Shown here: positions 22,341 to 34,830 of the stretch, piece by piece
Layout: each line of letters begins with the position of its first letter
How positions within the stretch are numbered: the first letter of the stretch is position 1
Assembly (NCBI RefSeq): GCF_009730915.1
Contig: NC_052472.1
Location: 1,302,001 to 1,366,000, forward strand
Direction of reading: 5' to 3'
Length of the DNA: 64,000 nt
Source of the DNA: Dioscorea cayenensis subsp. rotundata
Lineage: Eukaryota; Streptophyta; Magnoliopsida; Dioscoreales; Dioscoreaceae
The notes under the pieces: model-generated
The model's input: the letters and a program-made list of their open reading frames with translations, nothing else
Told to the model about the DNA's origin: nothing
Database searches by the model: none
Made by a program: the position numbers and the translations under genes

Positions 22341-23739
22341 TTTATTTTGTAACATGGAAATTATAACTGATTGAGAAAAAATCCATATAATTTTTATTAA
22401 AAATAAAAAAATATTTATAACTGATTTTAATTTTAAAAAAAGGAAGTTTCTAATTATAAATAATGTAATTCTCTAATGTCATTTTGTAGTTTTTAGTTGT
22501 TTTTAATTTACAAGTTTGAGAACGATATTTTATATTGGATATCTAATGAAATGAGACTTACCATAAAGATATTTTATATAAATAAATAATAAAAAAAGTT
22601 ATTACCTAAATTAAACCATCAAAATTTGTTCATGATGGCAAATAAAATAAAATAAAATAAAAATCCCTATTTTTCTAGGGTGGACCCTTTTAAAAATGAA
22701 AAATTACCTACATGCCTCATAAAAAAAAAAATGATATCTGCTTACATTCCCTTATAATGCACATTTATTTATTGAATACAAATATAGCTAAAAATCTAAT
22801 TTATAAATTTTACTAAAATAAATATGGAATTTTTTTTTACTTTTTTTCCAAGATGATTAAATAGAATATGATAAAAAGATTATTTTACTGATGGTGGTAA
22901 AAACATATGTTGAAAGATATTTACTCTTAAAGGTTCGAGATACCTAATTACAAAATTGATAATACAGACAGTAAAAAACATAGTTTAATTTTTTATAATA
23001 TTTTTTAGCCAGTATATACATGTACATAAAAATAATTTGCAAGATTCATAAAAAATAAATTGTAATTATATGTAAAGAATTATGGTTTTTTACTAACAAT
23101 GTATATACAGGATCAGTTTTGCAGGGGACATCTATAGATTCAAAATCCAGAAATGTTTTGGGGGCAGTTAGATGCTAATTTAACCCCTCAGGCTATACAC
23201 AACCTCACTCGTGTTTTGATCTCAGTCATTCAATCAATTTCAGAACAAAAACCAAAACATAATAGCACAGTGAAAAGTTTCAGCACAGTATCCAAATAAA
23301 TCTCAACCGTAAACCCCTAAGGAACTAAAAAAAAAAAACTAAAACTAAACAAACCCTAATAAATCATACTAACCTCTAATTAGTACACATTATAGCGGTA
23401 GCGGCTTAATTATTACTGTACTCAACTCCGAATTTTTCTGCGGACATGTGTGTATATATATATATGGTTTATTATTCTATTAAAATAAAAGAGTAAACAT
23501 GCTCAACAAAAAGAGTATATTAGTATTAACCATTTTTTGCAAAGGATATACAAGCAAAAAAAAAATAAATAAAAAAAAAAATAAATAAATAAGACCTGTT
23601 CAAAACTTTGGAGATGAGAATTTCTTAACATTTAACATGTTGAAAACTGTATCACAACAAAACAATCAATCAGTGTTGACAAGGATTAGTAACTATGAGA
23701 TATGTTATTGTATATATTTATATATTGAAGCAATGTGGG

Positions 23740-25251
23740 GATCTATCAATTGCCAGGATTTCCACTGAAGCTCTCTCCCTCCACCTTCCAATGAGCTCTC
23801 CAACTCATTCTCCCAATCATTTGTTCTCAATCTGGGAATGAGATCAGATTCTCAAGTATGTTTTTTTTATTTTATGTTGTTATTGTGTGAGAAGATGTTT
23901 GCAAAATGAGATTTTTGTGGTTGTTGCTTGGACCAGTTGTAATATCTCCTTCCTTTTTTTTTTCTTTATGTTTTTTTGGGAGGTTTATTGATGTTTGTGC
24001 CTCTTTTTATGGAAGAAGATGTTAGAAAAATGTGATCTTTGATGTTTGCCACCATTTGCTTAATGGCAAAAATGAAATCTTTGTAGATGTTGATTGAGCA
24101 AGTTGTGGTTTTTCAAGAGATATTTGGTTGTTTTTCTTTCTTTATGGTTTGTTTTTTTTTGGGGTATTTTATAGATGTTTAGGTGCTTTTAATGTTAGAA
24201 AAATGTATTCTTTGTGGATGTTAACTGGCAAGTCCTTTTTCTCTTATTTGTTTAATTTAAGTGTTTTTTTGGAGGATTAATGATGTTTATCCCCATTTGC
24301 TTATTAAACAAAGTGAAATCTGTGGGTTTTGGTTATGAAAGTTGTGGTTTCTTTGTATATGTTTGTTTTTTTTCCCCTATTGTTCATGCCCTTTTTTTAC
24401 TTCAGAAATGTTAGCTTAAATGTGATGAAATGATATAGAGATGAAATATTTGTGGAAGTCATTTGTTTGCTTTATAGTTTGTTATTTAAATTTAATGATG
24501 GTTGTGTCATTTTATATGGATGCCAAATGTATGTCAAGTTGCTTGTTTCTTTTACAGTTGGTAGTTCTTCTATTCATGGGTTTCATGTGTATTGAATTGG
24601 CTTTTCATCCCTTTTGTTTGTTCAAGTTCTGACTCAATAAACATTTTGTCCAGAGACAACAAGGGGGCTCTTGGAATTGATTTGTGACCTCTAGCTATTT
24701 AGAACAAGGGTGAGCTAAAACTCACAGATTCTTGTAATTACCTTCTTTTTTTTTTGCGGTATGTGTGTATTACAATGATTGTATGATTGATTGAATGATA
24801 AAATAATTATATTTTTCTGTTGCTTATGCATCTTTTCTGATTTTAGGATGACATGTCTATTCTGTGATGCAAGCTCATAACTTCTAGCGTTTGTAACAGA
24901 GATTTCATAACTTATATTTGCCATCCCTCCTTTTCTCCAATTCTTGAAACATTTAAATCCTTGTGTATATGGTTTTCATAGATCCTGTCACACTGTTTGT
25001 CACTTTTCAAGTTTGGACAATTAATCAAGTTAATTGTCCCCAGAAAATGTTTGCATTTTTCAGTTATAGTTTTGGATTGTCATCCTTTCTGATTTTGGAA
25101 ACTGCCCTTTGCTTTTCTTTTCTTTTATAAGCTATCTCTCTCCTTCATTTCTGAGTTTGTCATTTTAATTGTATATGCATTTTGTTAATATATGACGAGA
25201 ACCTTCTCTTCTCTATTTTGCTTTCCTGCTTTCTGTATTAAATTGTAGGAT
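23740..25251 (+). promoter_or_regulatory. 5'UTR exon and long leader intron of the BRO1-domain gene
   Basis: A pyrimidine-rich stretch (about 23765-23857, with CTCTCTCCCTCC) looks like a first untranslated exon and ends at a likely donor, CAA|GTATG, near 23857. The acceptor AATTGTAG at 25241-25248 lies three bases before the ATG, giving a leader intron of about 1.4 kb. The intron is rich in T and TGTTTG motifs. Long first introns in plant leaders often enhance expression, but no such role can be read here. The transcription start is not determined. Confidence 0.5.
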
Positions 25252-28200
25252 ATGGGCTGCCTCGTATCAACACCGAAGGATGCATGTGGAAACAGAAGAT
25301 GGCCTACAAATATCGGTGAGCTTGCCGTATTCGTGCCTGGATTACGTGTCCCTAAAAGTGTTGATTTCTCTTCGGCATTAAGTGATATCTTGCCAAAACC
25401 TTTAGTGGAACGGCTCTCAGCTCTTAGGATGAGAATAGTTGCTATGGTTGCCCAAGAGGCATCTAAAGCAACAAAACAAAGACGAAAAACCACTACAAAA
25501 CATGGTTGGTATATAACCTGAAATTCCGGCATTTGTGTTTGTTATAATCAATGGAAATAAATCCAAGGTTTTTATTGCTCCAGGAGGCTCTTCTTTTTCT
25601 GAACTTCTGCAACTTCTTGAAGATTACTTATCGGTTTTGCTTGGATTGGTTGGAGAAGGTAATTAATTAACTCAATGCAGCTTTATGTTTTGGGAATATC
25701 TCTGTTTAACATTTCATCAATTTTAATTAATTTTCAGCTCGTGATAGATGCATGAGTGAAACTTTGCAGGAAGTCAATTGAAAGACAAGGTGCAGTTCTT
25801 GTGGGTTAACCAAGAGGATGATGCTGAGGTATCTCACTGAAGTTAAAGAACATATATCTGTGTTCAATGAAGCACAAATGACATTCGGAGCTGATTACTA
25901 TCATTTTCAGGAAACAGTTATGGTGAATGCTTGGTACGAGGCATTGTCTGTCTTGCAATTAATGGCGATGGTATGCTTATCAGAAGCAAATACATTGCTT
26001 CTTCCTAAAACCATTAATGATGGTTACCAAACAAAACTATCTGAAGGTAATATAAAAACAGAAATGATCGATAAATTACATGATTTCAAAAATAGTTTTG
26101 TTGCAATGAACCTGCATGTTTTTATCTCTGAATTTTCTTGTAGAAAGCAAACGGACTTCCATTGATATTTTCTTGAAGGCGGCAGGGTATTTGGATTGTG
26201 CTATTCAGCATGTTCTTCCTCAAATACCTCCCACAGTCAGGTTAACATATGTCTAATATATATATATATATATATGTCAGTAATCATGTATCGTGAAATT
26301 GTTCGTTTACAAGCTCAAATTTTGAGGTATCCTAACTATTTTCCTCTTCAATGAAATGTTTAGGAGAGATCTTCCTGTAGATCTTGCTGAGGGAGTCCTC
26401 CGAGCTCTTTTGATGCAAGCTTTAGGTCAGGTACTACATAATTCACAGGACAAAAATTATATAAGTTTGGGAAGAGATCGATCATTCTTATTTCTCTTCA
26501 AATAGAAAATGAAATTAAAAACCAAAATCTATCTTTTCCTAAGCTATGACTGCTCCGCCAAATAAAGTTGTAATTTTGCTTTATGCTATTATGCTTTATG
26601 TTGATCTTCTTCTTATGTAAAGTTGTTGATAATCCATTGGAGCTAATTTTGGATTCTTCTTGCTTTAAATTTTTATATAGTGCGTTGATATTCAACTTGG
26701 GATGGCTATTGATAGTCCTAAAGCTACATTAGCTGTTAAGCGGCGGTTAGCATGTGAAATGGTCAAGTACTGGGATGAGGTATTTCAATTTGTCGACACA
26801 AGTCTACTTTGTAATTTTTACTCTAATTTCATTGATGATTTCCACTGTCTTCTCTTTGAGCTTCATGCGAGTATTCTAATTATACTTCACTATTAAGTTT
26901 TTCTGTCACATCTTAGGTTGCATATTTCTTCTAATATTCATTGTAAACTCCTCTTGATGATATGCCATTTTCCATTCTAATTAGCATCTTGTTTCTTGTT
27001 TCATATTGTCTATTTGTTGTTCCACTCGATCTCTCATAGCAACTTCTGTGATAAGAATCTTAAGTTTGTTGCTTATTTTCCAATATAAAATGGTTTAGGC
27101 ATTAACTTCTACTTGCAATCGTCCTATGGATTTTCAACATCGTAGGCACCCATCTCTTGCCTATGGACTTTTGCCTTGCCGACAACAAGAAAGGACTTGC
27201 AAGATACATTATCACTGGTGAGGCATTGTCAATGCTTAACCTATCAATCACATTTCTCAATGTCAATGTATTTCTTCTTTGAAACCTTAGATTTCTTTTC
27301 ATTTCTTTGTACTTCCATAATTATAATCTGTAGAAGCCCTAGATCACTTTTTAAGACAATCGATTCTTTCCTGTTTGAATATGTATTCTTTTACACATCT
27401 TATTTTTTTCTTAAATATTTTCTAATGTGTGAACCTGAAGAAGTGTCATAATATTCAATTCTATTCTACACAGGCACAGGAAAACATCACCCCGCTTTCC
27501 TTGGTTTCTATAAGTGATGGATGGGCAGAAAAACATCGACTCTTTGTTAAATGGAAGTATCTTGAAGCGAAAGTACGTTAAACCGTCTTAATCATTCCCA
27601 TATCTTTCTCATAAAAAAATTTTGAACATGAACTTCAGCATTTAATCATGTCTTTCTCTTTGCACCTTCCTTTGATCATGAAGTCGGAAAGAACAAGAGT
27701 ATATAAATAAGTTCGGTATCAAATACAACAAGTTTTGGTTGAATTGAGCTATTACAATATGTTTTGGCTTTTACCGTATTTATTCTTGTGGCAATGTAGT
27801 TGGTGTAATCATTGTTCTCATATTGTTTTTTCCGTATTTATTCTTATCATTGATATCACATTCTTTGTTAAACCGACATCATTGTTATTCTTATAAACTC
27901 TTTCCGATCAACCAGGCAGCCGCATATTATTACCACGGGCTAATCCTCGATGAAGGTAACACCAAAAAATCCCACAGCATGGCCGTAGCTGCGCTACAAG
28001 CAGCCGATGAATTTTTAAAGGAAAGCAAAAAAGCCTCTGAATCTTTCAATGCAACACTCCCGACATCGAGGTTCATTTAAATAACTAAATACATAAATGA
28101 AGTTCTAAATTTACACACAAAATTTTACAAACTGTTTTGTTTACAGGAACCCACCTTTATCAGGATCGATGAAGTATCTGTCGGAGAAAATCCCCAAGGA

Positions 28201-28533
28201 TGCTTTGAGCAAACTTCGTATCAACCGAGACCTCTACAGCCAAGAAAGGTATTTGTTCGACTTCGACTTCGATCTTTTCGTACTTTTCTTTGTAACACTT
28301 CAGTATTGTTAGCCAACTCAAATAATTCTCGACGATGAAATGTTAATGCTGAATGTGTTATCGAAAAAAGACATGAGTGCAGATAATTAGCAATGATTTT
28401 TGGTGTTTGCAGGATCCTCGAGACAGCACCGACATTGCCGGATTTCGCACTGGCTCTTAAACCAGATGAGTATCATTTGCCTCAGTTAGATCCCTTGTGG
28501 AGCTCGGAAGACATAAATTTATCGAAAACTTGA
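25252..28533 (+). CDS. BRO1-domain protein, endosomal-targeting type
   Basis: Eleven exons (25252-25504, 25584-25658, 25770-25828, 25911-26046, 26144-26240, 26364-26430, 26681-26779, 27474-27572, 27916-28070, 28147-28248, 28413-28533) give 1263 nt, 420 aa, with all intron phases consistent. The N-terminus MGCLVSTPKDA is a myristoylation signal (Gly2) with a palmitoylatable Cys3. The body matches plant BRO1-like proteins: FSELLQLLEDYLSVLLGLV, FLWVNQEDDAE, WYEALSVLQLMAMVCLSEAN, CAIQHVLPQIPP, LAEGVLRALLMQALGQC, KWKYLEAKAAAYYYHG and an SEKIPKDALSKLRINRDLY segment. BRO1 domains bind ESCRT-III subunits, so a role at endosomal membranes is expected from the family. Length equals that of its plant relatives (about 420 aa). 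Nothing is missing. Confidence 0.9.
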
Positions 28534-28559
28534 AGATTATGTGTGTGTATATATATATA

Positions 28560-30540
28560 TGAAGAAGTCGAAAATTTCATCGTGTTTGGTGTATATAAAG
28601 CTCATTCTTATGTTTTGCATATAGTGCTTGATTGAATGTAAGATATCTTTGTTATTTACTTCATATGAGCATATGTTTGTAAAAAAAAAAAATAGCAAAA
28701 TAATTTGGAGAGCTTTGTTTTCTTATGTTTTTATATTTCATCTATTCTCATAAAATGTTTTAGAGAGTTGTAAAAAAGGATTTGTGCTTATTAATTTTTT
28801 TTATTTGCAATATATATGTTTTATTTAATTAATAAAATAAGATAAAATTGTTGACGGTGTTAATCCCCACTTATGTGATAAGGGTTAAGTTCAAAGTTTA
28901 CTACACAATTTCAACAAAAGAATTTTTAAATACCAATTTATTAGTTGAAGTTAGACAATTTGATTGTTTTCACATAATTAAAATTTTCAATTAATTAAAT
29001 TTCTGAATTTGTATAAATCATTCATGTATCATGTTAATTGTTTTACAATTTATTTTTATTTAAAAGGGCATTATTTGCAAAATGAAGAATAAATCTAATT
29101 AAAATTTTTAACTTCGAAATTACTAATTTTTAAATGAGATGTTAACAAATAGGAAATTATTATGAATTTTCTAATAAAAACAAAAATTATTTGAGATAAT
29201 AGAGACAAGAACAATATGATGGTCTTATTATAAAATATTTTTAAAAAGTGACTGTTTTGAGATGTTATATAATTAGCTTTCATAAATAATTTTATTCACT
29301 GTAATTATTTTTATTTTTATTTTATTAAAAATAAAAAAAAATATTTTATTTTTTTATTATTTTGTAATGAATACTTCACTCAAATATTGAATTATTTGGT
29401 TACAAAAATACAGTAGAAAATTAATATGGTAGATTAACAGCTAAACATGTAATGTAATTGATTTGATTATAATTAGATTTTTTAGGTTTGAATTCACTAT
29501 TAATTTTATACTCCCACAGGTAAAATGTAATATGGATTATATATTTAATTTTAAATGTTTAGTTTATTTGATTTTGATTTTTTTACTTAAACATAATTAA
29601 ATTAGAGCTTATTTAAAAGTTTCCTTTAAAAACAAATTCAAACAATAAAAAACACTCATCACAATAAAATAATAATGGAATAAAAAAAATATATACAGAT
29701 ATACAAATATATACACATTTAAAAACTGTAAAAAAAAGGTCAAATGAACCAATATATGCACACATTTATAAAGATTAAAAATTGGGGACTATTTATTTAT
29801 ATTATATTACAATTATGTAAAATAACAAATATATCACACAAAGTGTGTTTATGTATAGCAATTTAATTGGTTTATCATGCATGTAATCTGCTTTGTGGTT
29901 TTCCATGAATCATCATGCATATATCATTTTAATAGCCTTATATTTATTTCATATAAAATTGTATTTCTTTCTTGAAAAAAATAAAAAAATAATTCTAACA
30001 CTTAATAAGTTAAAATTTTTTTATTTATATAAAATGATTTACTATATAAAATTTCAACATCTTATTTTTTTAAAAAAACAATGAATTATTTGAGATATTA
30101 GAGATAATCAAATATGTGAATTACCACAAATATATATCCAAACTTTTCCGGGTTGCTTCCCAATTTAACTAGGAGTGAGTATGTTAATTTAGTCAAAAGA
30201 ATTCACTGTTGAATCTGAAATACTTATTTTTAATTAGCAACGATGAAATTACAAAGTAATTTACCACAAAATAAAAAATAAAATTGTTTTTAATGATTAA
30301 AAATAAATTTGGGAAACATCTTAGCTTTTAAAACACTTGTTTCAATGCAAGAACACACAACAATTTATATTTTTCAAAATTTATAAATTTGAATTTATCA
30401 AGACTTTGTAGAATATTAATTCTCTCGATATAATATAGATCTGTCAAGTAACACACAAATCATTTGTTAAGTATAATATTGTTATTTTTTATGTAGTTTT
30501 TATGAATTTCAACCCAACAAATATCACATTATAATTATTA
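28560..30540. repeat. AT-rich region with one copy of the long complex repeat
   Basis: After the BRO1 gene the DNA is about three-quarters AT and has no gene. From about 28900 it carries blocks found again near 46.2-47.1 kb and 61.7-62.2 kb. These include AATGAATAnTTCA with TGAATTATTTGGTT (29366-29400), AATATGGATTATA (29530-29543), and AACAAATTCAAACAAT (29631-29646). A TTATTTGAGATATTAGAGATAA block occurs at about 30087-30108 and a variant at 29187-29206. These mark one of several decayed units described under the findings. Confidence 0.55.
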
Positions 30541-30583
30541 TTTCTTTCTTAAAAATATATTATACTTACATATTGTAGATCCC

Positions 30584-31245
30584 AGTACTTCACTCTCATC
30601 ATTTGGCTCCAAGGCCCACGGACAAGCCCAAGGCCTAACTTAAGCCCGATCAAAACCCAATTTAAAGTTAATACTTGACGGGTAAGCCTGACCCAAATAA
30701 ACCTTAGATTGGATATGAATACCATTTTTATATGATGAGCCAGCCCGCGGGTCAACCCTTTTGGACTTTTTTTGGGCTAATCTAACGGGCTGGCCCATGA
30801 GCTGACCCACTGAATTTATTATTAAATATTAATAATATAATTTTTTAAAAATATCACAAAGAATATACAGAATCAGTTGGTGTCGTCAACCTATTTGGGA
30901 TTTACCCATGTTTTAGTTTTGCAATATTTTTCTCAAGTGAAAATTTAATAATACTAATTAATTAATAAAATTATTCATTTTTATTTTTATTTTATTTTTT
31001 ATTTTTAAATCATCACAAAGATTAATTAAATAAAGTTAAAAAAGAAAAATAACAGCGGACTGATTCGAGCCGAATCCAAGGAGTTGATCCTAGCCCTAAT
31101 CTAATAATTGATCCAAAAAACCAAGCCATGAGCTAGGTCATGGGCTTCATATTTAAAATTTAGGTTGCCCAGTTCGGCCCAAACTATTCATAAAGCTCGT
31201 CCGATTTGGGCTTGGGCTCAATGATGAGAGTGACCGTCGGTACTT
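30584..31245. mobile_element. non-autonomous DNA transposon-like element with short inverted ends
   Basis: The left end, AGTACTTCACTCTCATCATTTGG (from 30584), is matched on the opposite strand at the right end by AGTACCGACGGTCACTCTCATCATTGAG (31245 leftward). The shared core is CACTCTCATCATT, with AGTAC at each tip. Subterminal sequence is rich in GGCCC, CCCGAT and GGGCT on both sides, while the centre is AT-rich. No target duplication is evident and no protein is encoded. Superfamily is undetermined. Confidence 0.5.
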
Positions 31246-31328
31246 CTCTAACTCATAAAATTATAAGAAGAAGCTAATGATTTAGATTTTCTCTAGATTG
31301 CATTGGACAATCGAGAGAGGGTTATTCT

Positions 31329-31612
31329 CAAGGTTGTCAGACTCGGACCGGCCCGGCCGGTTCAACCGGAAAAACCGGGAACCGGCCATGTGGCCGGCCC
31401 GGGTATACCCCATTGAGCCGGGTATTAAAAAACCCGGTGTTAACCCGGTGACCCGGGCGGTTCAACCGGGAACCGGTTGACCCGGCCGGGTCAATCGGGT
31501 CATAATGTTTAATTTTTTTACAATATTTAATAATTTATTATTATTTTCTCATTAGAAACCTCGTGTATATTTATTAATATTAATTTATAATTTATAATCA
31601 ATAAATAGAATT

Positions 31613-31669
<57 letters not shown>

Positions 31670-32269
31670 TAAACATACCAACAAAAAAATTAACATTTAA
31701 AAAAATAAAAATCTATTAATGTGTTATGTAAAATACTTTCTAAAAAAATTTAATTTATTAAGAAAAATAAAACAATAAATGAGTGTAATTTTTATTATAA
31801 AAAAATATAAAAATTAAAGTATTCTAATTAAATAAAAAATATAAGAAAATTTAAAACAAAATAAAAACTCAATTGAGATATAAGAATTAGTGAATTAAAT
31901 TTCTCATCTATTTTAACAAAATCATCCAATAAACAAATAAATAAATAAATAAATAACACCGAGAGAAGTTCGATAATTATATATTAATATATTAAATTTG
32001 TAAATATTTAAAAAGTGTAAAAATAAATGACATAATTAGAAAACTCTACTGTATATAAGGTTATTTATCAATTTAAAAATCAAATTTGAGTAGGTTTTGA
32101 TATTATAATTATGGGTTTAATATTATATTTGCTCATTATTAATTATTATAATATTTTTTATATTTAATTATTGACACCGGTTCAACCCCGGTTTGACCCG
32201 GTTGAATCCATTGACCCCTGACCCCTGGGCTTAGCCGGGTCATTGCCTGGGCCGGGTCTGACAACCTTA
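31329..32269. mobile_element. hAT-like non-autonomous element, 941 bp, perfect 8-bp target duplication
   Basis: The ends are inverted repeats: CAAGGTTGTCAGACTCGG on the left and, read on the other strand, TAAGGTTGTCAGACCCGG on the right. Flanks are identical 8-mers GTTATTCT at 31321-31328 and 32270-32277. An 8-bp duplication with short inverted ends is the hallmark of the hAT superfamily. Both subterminal regions are GC-rich with many CCGG and GGTTCAACCGG motifs, while the middle is AT-rich and carries a (TA)n run of about 52 bp. No transposase is present, so movement would need an autonomous relative. Confidence 0.85.
31616..31667. repeat. (TA)n microsatellite inside the hAT-like element
   Basis: About 26 uninterrupted AT dinucleotides, the longest TA run in the window. 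Confidence 0.95.
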
Positions 32270-32479
32270 GTTATTCTTTGTCATTGTGTGAGTGAGAGTG
32301 AGTGTTGTACTTTTCATTCTTTCTCTCTTTTAGTGGATTGTTCTCTCCTAGCTTGGCCCCCCAGATATATGCAGGTTGTGCCGAACTGGGTAACTAATAT
32401 GTCTTCTTTCTCTTGCATGTTTGATTTTACATTGAGTACGTGTGATTGCATTACATGAGAGATTGATCAAAAAAATTAC

Positions 32480-33755
32480 CACACTATTACCCCTCCGGAC
32501 CTAACAATATGCATTCATTTACTTTTGTAACTTTTTCCAAACTAAGTCTTCTCTATATCAATGGCTAAGAAATATAAATGGCTAAGAATAATCCAGTGAG
32601 TTGATTTGGTGAACTTTAACATAAACTAAGACAATTAGTGAAGAAGATAATTAAGATGCATTTCATAAGCTTAAAAAGTTCATTTATTTCCAATAAATTT
32701 CTCTAGAACTCAAACAATATTAAGAAAACATGAGTAATATATATATAGTCATTTTCTTGGGTATTTTTTGTTTATTGTACTTTTATAATTTTCTTTTTTA
32801 AAAAAGAAAGACATTTATTTTCATTAATTATATTATCAATTTTGTTTGGTTAAAAAACTAGTAGAAATAACCAAATTAATTAAAGCATATGTATGAATTT
32901 TTTTAGTAGTTTATTAGTTAATGTTCTGATGTTCACCAACTACTTTGCTACTTATTTAATTAAATATCTTTTTTATTCAAAGACTTCGTCAATTGTCATG
33001 CATTTAATTTGTTTTGTGTTTACTCCCATGGGCTATCACATATATATCATTTTTATTGTCTTTCATTTATTTCCTATAAAAGCTATCAATCTCTTGAAAA
33101 AACAGAGATTAATGATCCTATCACTTTGTAGATTTGAAATAATTACCTTATATAATAGAAGGACTTATAATATAAAAAATTTACGATTTCTTATAAGAAA
33201 AAGATTATTTCAGATATTAGAGGTGGCCAAAATATTGAAATATAAAAGAACATAAATTTATATTGAAATTTTTTATAATTTATTACTAGTATAATGCTAA
33301 TTACTTAATTATATATATAGGAACACAAATTCACAATGCTCAATCGTGTACGTACTGGCATCAATGAGATCTTTCACTTTGGACTTAGATTGGATTATTA
33401 GCATCAATGAATCTTTCACTTTGGACTTAAGATTGCAATCCCATTCCGCCTTACATGAGTATTTTTTTTTTAAACTTGCTCGATAGAGTATTTTTTAATA
33501 ATAGAGATTGAGTGGGGTAGTTTTTTTTTTTAAATGTACGAGGAAGTTGTGGTAAAATTGTTTTAAATTCACGCCACCTCACCTCAATTAAAAAAAATAT
33601 AATTATCCATAAATATTAGATATATTTAAGGTTTCCGTGATTTTATTATTAATATTTTTATTTTTAAAATTTTCTACTATTGTTACTGGTTAAATATTCA
33701 TGGAAAATGATGTAATAATAATAATAAAAAAACATTAATAAAAGATAGTTGTTGT
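32480..33755. repeat. AT-rich repeat-unit DNA
   Basis: Blocks at 32810-32990 (TTTTCATTAATTATATTATCAATTTTG, GTTTATTAGTTAATGTTC, TTCAAAGACTTCGTC) reappear near 48995-49190 and 62300-62520. Blocks at 32995-33260 (CATGCATTTAATTTGTTTTG, TTATTTCAGATATTAGAGG) reappear near 49190-49430 and 51500-51780. The frame at 32893-33255 is a chance open frame in this repeat. Two copies of ATCTTTCACTTTGGACTTA lie close together at about 33368 and 33411. Confidence 0.55.
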
Positions 33756-34783
33756 GGCAGCTGTTGTGGGAGTTCTTATAATATGCCACTCAAGTTCGGC
33801 AACTTAATTTTATTTTTTTGCCTTCTTAGAAAGTTTTCAAATAAAATACTAGCAAATAATGAACGTAGAAAATCATGTATTTGCTAACTTTTATACGTAT
33901 TATTTAATTTTTGAACCCTTTCCTAAAACAAGTCTTCTTATAGGGCCTTTTTGTTTATTCTATATTTTCACAAGTTGATTCACTTTGTATACATTATATA
34001 TTTTTATATATAATTTTAAATTAATCAAAAAATAATTTATTAAGCTCTCACAAATAACTCAAGCTTAATAGTAATTTTTCCCCCTTAGTCCCGGAAGACA
34101 AATTTCAATCAATGAAGCTGCACATGTACGAATTTTTAAGCTAATGTTATTACCACTCATAAGAAAAATACTGAAAATTTCCAAACTAAAATTTTCTGGT
34201 TTAATTATTTTGTTTTTATTTTATAGCCTTAATTTTTATTTTATTTTGTCTTTATATAGCCTCCATTCTAATTCCTTGATAATATTCAAGATAATTTTAG
34301 TACACTTTTTTTTTTCCATTTTGATTTTATGACTTGAATTCTATTTTATTCTACTAAAAAATCATAGTAAAATTTATATGGTTTTTTTATTTATGAGCAA
34401 TTTTTGGACATCTATTGTGATGGCAAAGGAATTAAGTTAATAAACATGTTTGAAGAATTTAAGAGTCAAACTGATTTAATTAAAGGGTAATATAATTGGC
34501 AATGACCAACACTAAGTTTAATTGATCTGAAAGCCTATTTAAAAATATTTTAAAGTTTTGTTATGATAAAATAGCTTTGGCAAAATACGCCGCAACCATT
34601 GTACTAAATTTTTGACATAATGGAATCATATTCTCCTTCTCTCTTAGTAGTTTTTTTCGATTTTGGGTTTTTATGTAAATTAGTGTGTTCCCATTTTATT
34701 CTCTTTTGTTTATTATTATTTGTTGTTTGTTTTAGATTTCTATACTTGTTGTATAAGATGCTAAAATGGCAAAAAATAAAAAC

Positions 34784-34830
<47 letters not shown>

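Larger units (their letters stand above)
19048..23740. other. intergenic region with repeats and microsatellites
   Basis: After the 3'UTR of the 141-aa gene there is a two-copy tandem duplication (about 19820-20197), an AAT microsatellite (20846-20899), TA runs (20910-20929 and 21403-21432), a SINE-like stretch (about 21655-21860) and copy B of a dispersed repeat (about 21895-22340). The open frames at 20825-21067 and 21265-21573 are translations of these microsatellites. From about 22350 to 23700 only AT-rich DNA is seen. Confidence 0.55.
31246..32470 (+). mobile_element. Ty1/copia-like LTR fragment, split by a hAT-like insertion
   Basis: The two sides of the hAT-like element join without loss across its duplicated 8-mer. 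The right part (32278-32460) has AGTGGATTGTTCTCTCC, CAGATATATGCAGGTTG and GCCGAACTGGGTAA, a combination I associate with the R/U5 part of plant copia LTRs. The left part (31246-31320) would be U3 sequence. Neither a full LTR with TG...CA ends nor an internal region is visible, so it is a fragment or solo LTR. Confidence 0.5.
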
